From Lachnospira eligens (GTDB lineage Bacteria; Bacillota; Clostridia; Lachnospirales; Lachnospiraceae), in contig NZ_WKRD01000007.1 in the NCBI RefSeq assembly GCF_009680455.1, positions 1-64,000 on the forward strand: a stretch of DNA of 64,000 nucleotides. The letters run 5' to 3'. The notes under the pieces are model-generated. The model did not search any database. It was not told the DNA's origin and saw only the letters and a program-made list of their open reading frames with translations. Below, one piece after another: positions 41,866-51,100 of the stretch (the first letter of the stretch is position 1; each line of letters begins with the position of its first letter). Made by a program: the position numbers and the translations under genes.

Positions 41866-43161
41866 ATGAGCAAGGAGGAAAACAGAAAGAATTTTTCTAA
41901 ATATGTATCGCAGAATATTCTCGGAATGATAGGGTTTTCATGCTACGTTCTTGCTGACTCGTATTTTATATCTATAGCAAAGGGAGCAGACGGACTTACA
42001 GCATTAAATCTTGTTATGCCATTATATAGTATAATATTCTCAATTGGTGAGATGATTGGTGTTGGTTCAGCTATAAGGTATGCAATTAGTAAGATTAAAA
42101 AAGATGCAGATGCAGATGATTATTTCTGGAATGCATTAATATGGTGTATATTGTCAAGCATGCTATTCGTTTTTGCCGGAATATTCTTTTCGGCAGATAT
42201 CATGCGTGTTCTAGGAGCTGATGAACATATTGTAGCAGTTGGAAATAATTACACTAAGATATTCATGTGTTTTGCACCTATGTTTATGTGCAACTATGTG
42301 ACTAATGCATTTGTAAGAAATGACGGAGCACCGGGAATTGCTATGAGTGCAACACTTTTTAGCAGTTTGTTTAATATAGTATTTGACTATATTCTCATGT
42401 TCCCGATGAATCTGGGAATGGAAGGTGCAGCACTGGCAACAGCTTTGTCGCCGATTATCGGAATGGGAATATGCAGCATACATTTCTTCTCTAAGAAAAG
42501 CAGTGTCAGGCTTGTTGTGTGTAAGCCTTCAGTCAGAAAACTTGTGGCAGGGTGCCAGCTTGGTGTATCGGCATTTGTAGGAGAGATGTCGTCAGCGGTC
42601 ATTACACTTGCTTTTAATTTCGTAATACTTAAGCTGGCTGGTAATGTCGGAGTAGCTGCATACGGAGTTGTGGCTAATATTGCAATTGTCACAACTGCGG
42701 TATTTAATGGTGTTGCACAGGGAAGTCAGCCACTTATAAGCAGTTGTTTCGGCAGGGGAGACAAGGATGGATGTACACAGTTAAAACGAATGGGATATAC
42801 AACAGCATTTGTACTTGCAGCGGTTATGTATAGTATATTGTTTATATTTGCAGGACAGTTTGTCGCAGTGTTTAACAGTGAAGGTTCAGAAATGTTAAGG
42901 CTTTACGCAACAGAAGGTGTTAAGTTATATTTTATTGGAATATTCTTTGCGGGAATTAACATTGTAGGTGGCGGTGCATTCAGTGCAACAGAGGATGCGT
43001 TTAAAGCGGCAGTTGTTTCTGTGGCAAGAGGATTTGTGCTGATTTTAGGTGCAGTTTTTGTAATGTCGGCATTTTTTGGAATGACAGGAGTATGGCTTGC
43101 GTATGCTGTTGCTGAGGGAATAACAACATTTATAATGCTTGTAATGGCGATGAGAGTGTGA
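41866..43161 (+). CDS. MATE family efflux transporter
   Basis: 431 aa with about 12 membrane spans in two homologous halves. MATE proteins export cationic compounds with Na+ or H+. The N-terminal GMIGFSCYVLADSYFIS, the following GLTALNLVMPLYSI, and the second-half GVAAYGVVANIAIVTTAVFNG with VAQGSQPLISSCFGRGD are typical. TAAGGAG precedes the start. The substrate is unknown. It lies between the uracil operon terminator and the aldolase gene. Confidence 0.9.
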   Translation: MSKEENRKNFSKYVSQNILGMIGFSCYVLADSYFISIAKGADGLTALNLVMPLYSIIFSIGEMIGVGSAIRYAISKIKKDADADDYFWNALIWCILSSMLFVFAGIFFSADIMRVLGADEHIVAVGNNYTKIFMCFAPMFMCNYVTNAFVRNDGAPGIAMSATLFSSLFNIVFDYILMFPMNLGMEGAALATALSPIIGMGICSIHFFSKKSSVRLVVCKPSVRKLVAGCQLGVSAFVGEMSSAVITLAFNFVILKLAGNVGVAAYGVVANIAIVTTAVFNGVAQGSQPLISSCFGRGDKDGCTQLKRMGYTTAFVLAAVMYSILFIFAGQFVAVFNSEGSEMLRLYATEGVKLYFIGIFFAGINIVGGGAFSATEDAFKAAVVSVARGFVLILGAVFVMSAFFGMTGVWLAYAVAEGITTFIMLVMAMRV

Positions 43162-43224
43162 TAGAATATTTGCGGACAAAATTATCCCAGAGATTGGGGA
43201 AATATGAAAGGAGTCTATATAATT

Positions 43225-43863
43225 ATGAGCAATATTGCAGACAAATTTGAAGAACTTGGAGTAATTCCAGTAGTAGTATTGAATGATGCTAAAGATGCAC
43301 TTCCATTAGCTAAGGCTTTAGTTGATGGTGGTCTTCCTTGTGCAGAGGTTACATTCCGTACAGCAGCAGCTGAGGAATCTATCCGTCTTATGCATGAAGC
43401 ATATCCAGATATGGTACTTGCAGCAGGTACAGTACTTACAACAGAGCAGGTTGACAGAGCTGTAGCAGCTGGTGCTTCAGTTATCGTAAGCCCAGGATTT
43501 GATCCAGAAATCGTTGATTACTGTATTTCTAAGAACATTCCTGTTATGCCAGGTATCGTTACACCTTCAGAGCTTGCACAGGCTGTTAAGAGAGGCCTTA
43601 CAAGAGTTAAATTCTTCCCAGCTACAGCTGCAGGTGGAATTAAGATGATCAAGGCTATGTGCGCAGCTTACACTAATGTAAGAATCATGCCTACAGGTGG
43701 TATCAACACAGCTAACCTTGAGGAATTCTTATCATGCGATAAGATCTTCTGCTGTGGTGGTTCATGGATGGTTAAGGGTGATATGATTAAGGCAGGAGAA
43801 TTTGACAAGATTAAGGATATGACAGCAGAGGCTGTTGCTCTTGTTAAGAAGATCCGTGGCTAA
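43225..43863 (+). CDS. eda: KDPG/KHG aldolase
   Basis: 212 aa from the ATG at 43225, which follows AAAGGAG; an upstream ATG at 43204 overlaps that site. The enzyme cleaves 2-keto-3-deoxy-6-phosphogluconate to pyruvate and glyceraldehyde 3-phosphate. Motifs are the acidic PCAEVTFRT (catalytic Glu), MVLAAGTVLTTEQ, the Schiff-base lysine in RVKFFPATAAGG, and IMPTGGINTANLEEFL. Because the window encodes secreted pectin enzymes, this is likely the last step of galacturonate catabolism. No uronate isomerase, dehydratase or KDG kinase gene is nearby. Codon choice looks optimised, hinting at high expression. Confidence 0.93.
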   Translation: MSNIADKFEELGVIPVVVLNDAKDALPLAKALVDGGLPCAEVTFRTAAAEESIRLMHEAYPDMVLAAGTVLTTEQVDRAVAAGASVIVSPGFDPEIVDYCISKNIPVMPGIVTPSELAQAVKRGLTRVKFFPATAAGGIKMIKAMCAAYTNVRIMPTGGINTANLEEFLSCDKIFCCGGSWMVKGDMIKAGEFDKIKDMTAEAVALVKKIRG

Positions 43864-43896
43864 TCACCAGTGATTGTTAATAGCAAAGATACATAT

Positions 43897-43932
43897 AAAC
43901 CCCGTATTCTGTTTTGCAGGATACGGGGTTTT
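43897..43932 (+). terminator. Terminator after eda
   Basis: AAACCCCGTAT (43897-43907) pairs with ATACGGGGTTT (43921-43931), followed by T. It also lies just beyond the end of the converging aminotransferase gene. Confidence 0.8.
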
Positions 43933-43958
43933 GTACGTATATTATGTTTTTTAGTGAA

Positions 43959-45107
43959 TTACAGATTAGAAAAAATATTCTCAATTTCTTCATGGGGAAG
44001 TACAAGGGCAAATCTTACATGACCTTCTCCAAGGCTTCCGAAGCTGCTTCCAGGTGTACATAAAACGCCAGTCTTATTAAGAAGTTCCATAACATAATCA
44101 GCTGAACTGGTATAGCCGTCAGGAATGGCAGCCCATACAAACATTGTGCCTTTAACATCAGCAGGTTTAAGTCCAAGCTTCTTAATTCCGGCAACGAGAG
44201 CATTTCTTCTTAACTCATATTCAGCACGGTTGTCAGCGACATATCCTTGCGGACCGTTAAGTGCAGCAACAGCAGCTTTCTGATATATAAAACTTGTTCC
44301 ATAGTCAAATTGTGAGCGGACAGTTTTGAATTTGCTTACGATTTCACGGTTTCCGATAAGAAATGAAAGGCGCAGACCAGTAAGATTATAAGTCTTAGAA
44401 AGAGAGTTGAATTCAACTCCGACTTCCATAGCACCTTCGTGGCTTAAGAAAGAGCCACCAATCTGTCCGTCATATATAATCTCAGAATATGCGTTGTCGT
44501 GAATAATAATGATGTTATATTTCTTGGCAAATGCGATGAGTTTATCGTAGAATTCATCAGGTGCAGTAGCACATACAGGATTCAGTGGATAAGATACAAC
44601 CATCATTTTGGCTTTTTTTGCAGTATCTTCATCGATAGAATCAAAATCTATAAGATAATCATTCTCTGGGAGAAGATTGTAATAAGCAATCTGTGCGTCA
44701 CACAGGAATGGTCCAATCTCGAATATAGGATATCCTGGATTAGGAACTAAGCATAAATCACCAGGGTTGCACAAAGCAAGGGCAATATGAGCCATGCCTT
44801 CCTGGGTTCCGAATACAGAGGCGACTTCATCAGGTGTGATAACGGTGTTGTAACGGCGTTTGTACCATTTGCATACAGCGTCAAGCAATTCATCAGTATC
44901 ACCAAGTGAGTACTTGTAATTCTCAGGGTCAAGTGCTGCCTCTGAAACAACCTTCATAACAGATTCATCAGGCTTGAAATCAGGAGTTCCTACAGTAAAG
45001 TTATATACCGGCTTTCCCTGTGCAAGTCTGTCATTCTTTTTCTGATTAAGTATATTAAAAATGTTGCTGCCAAAGCGGTCAGCTCTCTTAGAAAATTCAA
45101 TATTCAT
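43959..45107 (-). CDS. Class I/II PLP-dependent aminotransferase
   Basis: 382 aa from the ATG at 45107, preceded by GGAG; longer in-frame starts lack a ribosome site. Features are NFTVGTPDFKPDESV at the N terminus, NPGYPIFEIG, the SYPLNPVCATAP variant of the NPxNPTG motif, HDNAYSEIIYDG, and the PLP lysine in SLSKTYNLTGLRLSFLIG. The closing HVRFALVLPHEEIE is typical. It resembles LL-diaminopimelate or aspartate-type aminotransferases, but the substrate cannot be fixed. It converges on eda and has no operon partner. Confidence 0.85.
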   Translation of the reverse strand: MNIEFSKRADRFGSNIFNILNQKKNDRLAQGKPVYNFTVGTPDFKPDESVMKVVSEAALDPENYKYSLGDTDELLDAVCKWYKRRYNTVITPDEVASVFGTQEGMAHIALALCNPGDLCLVPNPGYPIFEIGPFLCDAQIAYYNLLPENDYLIDFDSIDEDTAKKAKMMVVSYPLNPVCATAPDEFYDKLIAFAKKYNIIIIHDNAYSEIIYDGQIGGSFLSHEGAMEVGVEFNSLSKTYNLTGLRLSFLIGNREIVSKFKTVRSQFDYGTSFIYQKAAVAALNGPQGYVADNRAEYELRRNALVAGIKKLGLKPADVKGTMFVWAAIPDGYTSSADYVMELLNKTGVLCTPGSSFGSLGEGHVRFALVLPHEEIENIFSNL

Positions 45108-45235
45108 ATGTATACTCCATTTCTTTAAATGCGTATCTGCATGCATTTTATTCAGACCCGAAATATAGAAAAATTTCAAGCCTATCGAATAAGATACTAG
45201 CATAATTAACAAAAGTCAATTTTAAGGTGTATTTT

Positions 45236-45264
45236 TTGGTGAAAATGTGATAGTTTTATATATG
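45236..45264 (+). promoter_or_regulatory. Probable promoter of the ParB-BMP fusion gene
   Basis: TTGGTG (45236-45241) and TATATG (45259-45264) with 17-bp spacing. The leader of about 85 nt contains a structured element. Confidence 0.5.
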
Positions 45265-45290
45265 TAAGTAGAAATAAATAAGATATGGCG

Positions 45291-45336
45291 GTCTGCAAAT
45301 GTTACATACAGGAACATTAAACGGTAGAATGCAGAC
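45291..45336 (+). other. Structured leader RNA element before the ParB-BMP gene
   Basis: GTCTGCA (45291-45297) pairs with TGCAGAC (45330-45336). Directly inside, AATGTT (45298-45303) pairs with AACATT (45313-45318). This gives 13 perfect base pairs with an 11-nt bulge on the 3' side and a 9-nt loop. No T-run follows. It ends 20 nt before the start codon, so it could control translation. Confidence 0.5.
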
Positions 45337-45356
45337 AGAAAGGAAAGGTAGAAGAT

Positions 45357-47276
45357 ATGTCAGTACAGGATTATCTTAGTGCAGTAAAGATTGGTAAAAA
45401 AGAATATCATGCGTGTGTAAATAAGGGTACGTACCCATATCTTCCGGTTTTGGAGGATATTATTGATGAAAACAGTATTGACAGAGAAGTTAGTCTTGGA
45501 AGTGACCAGATTCCGTTAAGACTTGTGGTTGGAACATGTACAGCAGGTAGAACTACTGCATTTGCAGACAACTTCATGCCTATACTTGACTGGGGAACAG
45601 AATTTTCAGCAAAGTGGGCTTCGCTTAGCGACAGTCAGGTGAATGAAGGAATAAGAGACGATATTAAAGTATATGAGTACATGAATAAGTTCTATGTGCT
45701 TGAAGGTAATAAAAGAGTCAGTGTACTTAAATATTTTAAGGCGGTGACAGTAAGTGCACAGGTTATAAGAAAGATACCTAAATACAGTGATGATCCTGAT
45801 GTTAAGATATATTATGAATTCATGGATTTTTATAAATCTACCAAGTTAAACGATATATATTTCAGTAAAGAGGGCAGTTTTACAACTCTTATGGAGCTGG
45901 TTGGAATTACACCAGGAGAACCAATGGATGAGGATGATAAGAAAGACCTTGTTTCGTGCTATCTTAATTTCAGGCTTGCTTATGAATCAAGAGGAGGGGA
46001 TAAGTTTGATTTTCCAACAGGAGATTCATTTTTACGCTTCATTCATATTCACGGATATGATGCTGTTAAGAAGATGACTAAGTCTGAGATGGCAAAGAAT
46101 GTCGCCAAAACATGGGCTGAATTCGAGCTTCTTGATGATAACAGTGAAGTGGAACTTAAGATGACGCCGGCAGCAGCACCTAAGAAGAATATATTAAGCT
46201 ATCTGCTTCCAATGGGTGGAGGAGTTAAGAAGCTTAAGGTTGGATTTGTATATGAAAAAACACCGCAGGATTCAGAGTGGTGTTATGCACATGAGCTTGG
46301 AAGACAGTATATTGATGATACATTTGGTGACCAGATAGAGACATACGTTGAGGAGAATGTGATACCGGAGCAGAATGATGAGGCGGCAATCAACAGACTT
46401 ATAGATAAAGGATGTGATCTTATATTCGTGACATCTTCGGCGATGAATATGGCTGGACTTAAAGCTGCAATAGCACATCCGTCAGTAAAGATTCTTGATT
46501 GTTCTCTTAACATTTCACATAAATATATCAGGTCATATTATGCAAGAATGTTTGAAGCAAAGTTTATAACAGGGATTATTGCAGGTTCACTGGCTGATGA
46601 CGATAATGTTGGTTATATAGCTGATAATCCGGTTTATGGGGCATGTGCGAATATAAATGCATTTGCATTGGGAGTAAAGTTTGTTAATCCAAGAGCCAAG
46701 GTTTACCTTGAATGGAACAGTATTAAGGATAATGATTCAGAGGAAAATCTTGCTAAGAAGAATATAAGCATTATTTCTAATCAGGATATGATTACTCCGG
46801 GCAAGAGTAAGAGAAAGTTCGGGTTGTATAAAGCGAGTGATTCGGATAAGCACCTGGCTATGCCTGTATGGCACTGGGGAGTTTTTTATGAAAAGCTTAT
46901 ACAGAGCATTATGAGTGGTTCATGGAGTAAGGATGAGGACGGCGATAATGTAAAAGCACTTAATTACTGGTGGGGAATGTCGGCAGGAGTTGTTGATCTT
47001 ATATATTCAGAGAGTCTGCCATCAGCAACTAAGAGACTTGTAAAGCTCTTTGAGAAAGAACTTAAGGAAGCAAGGTTCAGAGTGTTTGAGGGTGAATTAA
47101 AAGATCAGCAGGGTAATATAAGGGTTGAAGAAGGGAAGCTTATTGATCCGGAACATATAATTACTATGGACTGGCTGCTTGATAATGTGGTTGGCAGACT
47201 GCCTCGGTATAATGAACTTACAGATAATGCTAAATTAAAAATGGCACTTCAGGGTGTTGTCAAAGAAGAAGAATAG
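45357..47276 (+). CDS. Cytosolic fusion of a ParB-like domain and a BMP/PnrA-like binding domain
   Basis: 639 aa with no signal peptide or membrane segment. The N-terminal part (about 50-150) has MNKFYVLEGNKRVSVLKYF, close to the E-G-x-x-R core of ParB/sulfiredoxin-like domains. The part from about 290 to 590 (KLKVGFVYEKTPQDSEWCYA, IFVTSSAMNMAGLKAA, IAGSLADDDNVGYIADNPVYG) resembles the BMP/PnrA family, normally nucleoside-binding lipoproteins of ABC importers. Being cytosolic, it cannot be an importer's external receptor. A ligand-sensing role, perhaps for nucleosides, is inference. A metallophosphoesterase gene follows after 38 nt, and a structured leader precedes it. GGAAAGG lies before the start. 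Confidence 0.65.
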   Translation: MSVQDYLSAVKIGKKEYHACVNKGTYPYLPVLEDIIDENSIDREVSLGSDQIPLRLVVGTCTAGRTTAFADNFMPILDWGTEFSAKWASLSDSQVNEGIRDDIKVYEYMNKFYVLEGNKRVSVLKYFKAVTVSAQVIRKIPKYSDDPDVKIYYEFMDFYKSTKLNDIYFSKEGSFTTLMELVGITPGEPMDEDDKKDLVSCYLNFRLAYESRGGDKFDFPTGDSFLRFIHIHGYDAVKKMTKSEMAKNVAKTWAEFELLDDNSEVELKMTPAAAPKKNILSYLLPMGGGVKKLKVGFVYEKTPQDSEWCYAHELGRQYIDDTFGDQIETYVEENVIPEQNDEAAINRLIDKGCDLIFVTSSAMNMAGLKAAIAHPSVKILDCSLNISHKYIRSYYARMFEAKFITGIIAGSLADDDNVGYIADNPVYGACANINAFALGVKFVNPRAKVYLEWNSIKDNDSEENLAKKNISIISNQDMITPGKSKRKFGLYKASDSDKHLAMPVWHWGVFYEKLIQSIMSGSWSKDEDGDNVKALNYWWGMSAGVVDLIYSESLPSATKRLVKLFEKELKEARFRVFEGELKDQQGNIRVEEGKLIDPEHIITMDWLLDNVVGRLPRYNELTDNAKLKMALQGVVKEEE

Positions 47277-47314
47277 AAAGCATGCTGCCTGCAGTGGTGG
47301 CTGGGGAATTATTA

Positions 47315-47917
47315 ATGAAAATACTTGTGTTAGCGGATGTTGAATCAAAGTACTTATGGGATTATTTCGAAAAGGAAAAATTGGAAGGTATAGATCTTAT
47401 ACTTTCAGCAGGGGATTTAAAGCCCCAGTATCTGTCGTTTCTTGCATCATTTTCAAAAGTACCTATTCTTTATGTGCATGGCAATCATGATGACTGTTAT
47501 GATATACAGCCACCGGATGGATGTATCAATATTGAGGATAAGATATATGTGTATAAAGGTGTCCGTATTATGGGACTTGGTGGTTCTATACGCTATAAGA
47601 AGGGAAAGAACCAGTATACACAGAAAGAGATGAACCACAGAATTAATAAAATGTGGCTTTCAATAAAGAAGAACAGGGGCTTTGATATACTGCTTACACA
47701 TTCACCGGCAGCGGGAATAGGTGACGGACCTGACGAACCGCATAAGGGTTTTGAGGGCTTTAATTATCTGTTGGAAAAATATAAGCCTAAGTATTTCATC
47801 CATGGTCATATCCACAAGACCTACCAGATGAAGTTTAAGCAGGAATATGAATATAATGAGAATACTAAGATAATTAATGGTTATGAGAGATATATATTGG
47901 AATATCCGGATGCTTAA
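47315..47917 (+). CDS. Calcineurin-like metallophosphoesterase
   Basis: 200 aa from ATG 47315; an upstream in-frame ATG at 47282 would add 11 residues, and neither start has a strong ribosome site. Metal-binding blocks are complete or nearly so: LVLADVES (Asp-x-Glu variant of the usual D-x-H), ILSAGDLKPQYLSFL, YVHGNHDDCYD, LLTHSPAAGIGDGPD and FIHGHIHKTY. The first block lacks the usual His, as in some YfcE-like relatives. The substrate is unknown. It is co-transcribed with the ParB-BMP fusion, so the two may act on the same nucleotide or nucleoside signal. Confidence 0.82.
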   Translation: MKILVLADVESKYLWDYFEKEKLEGIDLILSAGDLKPQYLSFLASFSKVPILYVHGNHDDCYDIQPPDGCINIEDKIYVYKGVRIMGLGGSIRYKKGKNQYTQKEMNHRINKMWLSIKKNRGFDILLTHSPAAGIGDGPDEPHKGFEGFNYLLEKYKPKYFIHGHIHKTYQMKFKQEYEYNENTKIINGYERYILEYPDA

Positions 47918-47921
47918 TCTG

Positions 47922-47965
47922 CACCGTGGCATATTAGCTTAATAGCAAATGTGCCACGGTGTTTT
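47922..47965 (+). terminator. Terminator after the metallophosphoesterase gene
   Basis: CACCGTGGCA (47922-47931) pairs with TGCCACGGTG (47952-47961), followed by TTTT. Confidence 0.85.
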
Positions 47966-48137
47966 ACATATTTTTGTCATATTTTAATATGAAGTACTTA
48001 AAAGTTATGAAAATGGTACCTATTTCCTACTTAACATACATGTACTTTTTGAGTAAAAGTTGCTAATATAACGACATAAACCCTTGCTGGTTAAAGCAAA
48101 ATGCACAAAAAAATGTATTGAGGAGGAAAAGCAAAAC

Positions 48138-51100
48138 ATGAAAGCTATTATTAGCAAAGCAGCTCGTAGAAAATGGGCATGGGTACTTGCATTGGTTATG
48201 ATTGTGAGTATCGTGATTCCTACATCACTTCTTACAGCAAAGGCGGATGTTGGAACAGTTAAATTTATTGATGGTGCGGCAGGATGGTTAGAGTCAGCAT
48301 ATGCACAGTGGACCATTGATAATCAGGCAGAAGGATATACAGCATATATCAAGAAAGCCAGTCAGTCAGATTCTGCCTATGCAAGAATCGACAATGAACT
48401 TATCAGAAAGTATAAGAACTACTACAGGGTTGATGCAGTAGGACTTGCGGCAGGTGACTATGTTATTAAGGTAGTTCCTGTAAAGAACGGAAAGGAAGTT
48501 ACTGACAAAGCACAGGTTACTAAGACACTCAATGTAAGTTCTTATGACAGATCCGGATTTGCATTTTCATCTGAATCAAAATATAAAACAGGTTCAGGTG
48601 CTTACAATGAGAATGGAACACTTAAGAAAGATGCAATTGTTCTTTATGTTACTAACGATAATGCAAAGACAATTAAGGCATCAGTAAAAGAGGCAAAGGG
48701 AGAGAAGGAATATACAGGTCTTCAGACAATAATTGATGCATATACAAAAAGTGCTAGCAAGGGGATAGAAACAAGAGCACTTGATGTTCGTGTAATCGGA
48801 TGTGTTACAGATACTGCAATGGATAAGTTTTCAAGTTCATCTGAGGGAGTACAGATTAAAGGAGCTAGTGCTTATTCAAATCTTAATATGACAATAGAGG
48901 GTATCGGAGATGATGCAACAATCAATGGATTCGGTTTCCTCTTAAGAAATGCAGGAAATGTTGAGATGAGAAATTTCTCAATTATTAATTTCATGGATGA
49001 TGGTATTTCTCTCGATACAGCAAACTGCAATGTATGGATTCACAATGTTGATCTGTACTATGGTAAAGCAGGTGGGGATGCTGACCAGGCAAAGGGTGAC
49101 GGTTCAATTGACATTAAAGGTAATTCACAGTATATAACAGTTTCATATGTACATTTTTATGACTCAGGTAAGTGCTCATTATGTGGAATGAAGAGTGAGT
49201 CTGGTCCTAACTATATTACATATCATCATAACTGGTTTGATCATTCTGATTCAAGACATGCAAGAGTAAGAACAATGTCAGTGCATATGTATAACAACTA
49301 CTATGATGGCAATGCAAAGTACGGTGCTGGTTCAACAATGGGTTCTTCATTATTCATACAGAATAACTATTTTAGAAACTGTAAGAATCCAATGCTTTCA
49401 TCTAATCAGGGAACAGATGCACTTGGTGAGGGTACATTCTCAGGTGAGAACGGTGGTATCATTAAAGCATATGGAAATGTTATCGTAGGTGCACAGAAGA
49501 TTATCTATGCAAATGCTGTTTCAGAAACAGGTGATTCTGCAAATGCGGCATCATTTGATGCATACCTTGCAAAGTCAGCAGATGAGAAAGTTCCATCTTC
49601 ATATAAGACTGTAGCAGGTGCAACATCTTATGATAACTTTGATACAACTAAGGATCTCGGAGTTAAATCAGGAAGTCTTAATAATGCAGAAGATGTACCT
49701 TCAGTAGTAACATCTGCAAAGGGAGCAGGAAGCCTTGGTGGTGGAGTGATTTCATGGACATTCTCTGATAAAGATGATTCTGTATATGCCATTGATAAGG
49801 AATTAAAGGCAACAGTTACTAATTACAAGAATACAGACCTTGTTTCTGTAGGTGGTACTAATGCGAAGATTGTATCACCAGATCCAACAACAGAAGAAAC
49901 TAAGGCAACAGAGAGTACAACAAAAGCAACACAGGCAACAACAAAGGAAACACAGACAACAACAAAAGCAACACAGGCAACAACTAAATCAACAGAAAGC
50001 GCAACAAAGGCAACTGAAAAGGAAACAACGGGTTCAGATGCAACAACATCATATGATAAGACAAGCCTTTCTTATTCAGGTGCGTATACAGATATCAGTA
50101 AGAAGAAAGATGCAGATTTCAAGAATGCAAAATATGTATCATCTTCAAATGAAATTCTTAATGCAATCAGTTCAGCTAAGGCTGGCGATGTAATTATTGT
50201 AAAAGAGGGAACATATAAGTTCTCTGATACAATTGTAATTAATAATGCCATGAATGGAAAATCAGGCTCTTATATTATTGTAAAGGCTGAAAGTGGCAAG
50301 GAAGTTAAGTTTGATTTTTCAGCACAGAAGCTTGACGGAGCTAACAGAGGTGTAGTTGTAGATGGAGATTACTGGTATTTCCAGGGAATTAATTTCTATG
50401 GTGCTGGAGATAACGGAGTATTACTTGCTGGTAATAACAACATTTTTGAAAAATGTGTATTTGAAGCAAACAGAGATTCAGGACTCCAGATTTCAAGATA
50501 TGACACAACGGCTGCTACTAAAGATTTATGGCCATCAAATAACCTGATTATCAACTGTACATCACATGATAACTGTGATTTCCCTGACCAGGGCGGTACA
50601 GGTGAGAATGCAGATGGATTTGCTGCAAAGCTTACATGTGGTGAAGGCAATGTATTTGACGGATGTATATCATACAGCAACTCAGATGATGGATGGGATT
50701 TATTTGCAAAGAGTGCAACAGGTCCTATAGGTGTAATTACAATAAGAAATTGCGTTGCATTTAACAACGGAACATTATCTAATGGTGTTCATTATGCTAA
50801 TGGAGATATGAATGGATTTAAGCTTGGTGGTTCAGGTGTTGGAACTCCACATAATGTAATGAATTGTCTGTCATTTGACAATGGTGCAACAGGATTTACA
50901 GATAATAATAACCCAACAGGTCTTACAATTGTAAATGTTACAGCATGGGGCAATGGAAAGTATGCTAAGAAGGGTAACTTCTTATGTTACAGAACATCAA
51001 GTGCAGCAATATTTAAGGGACTTGTATCAGCTGGTGCAATTGATTCAGATAAGTTTACTGGTAAAATGGCTGATTCAATATATTACAATTCAGGTAAGTA

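Noticed and set aside
49885..50055. Separate low-complexity gene in another frame at the Thr-rich linker
   Set aside because: Open shadow frames arise from the ACA/AAG-rich linker and lack ribosome sites; the linker is in frame with both lyase modules.
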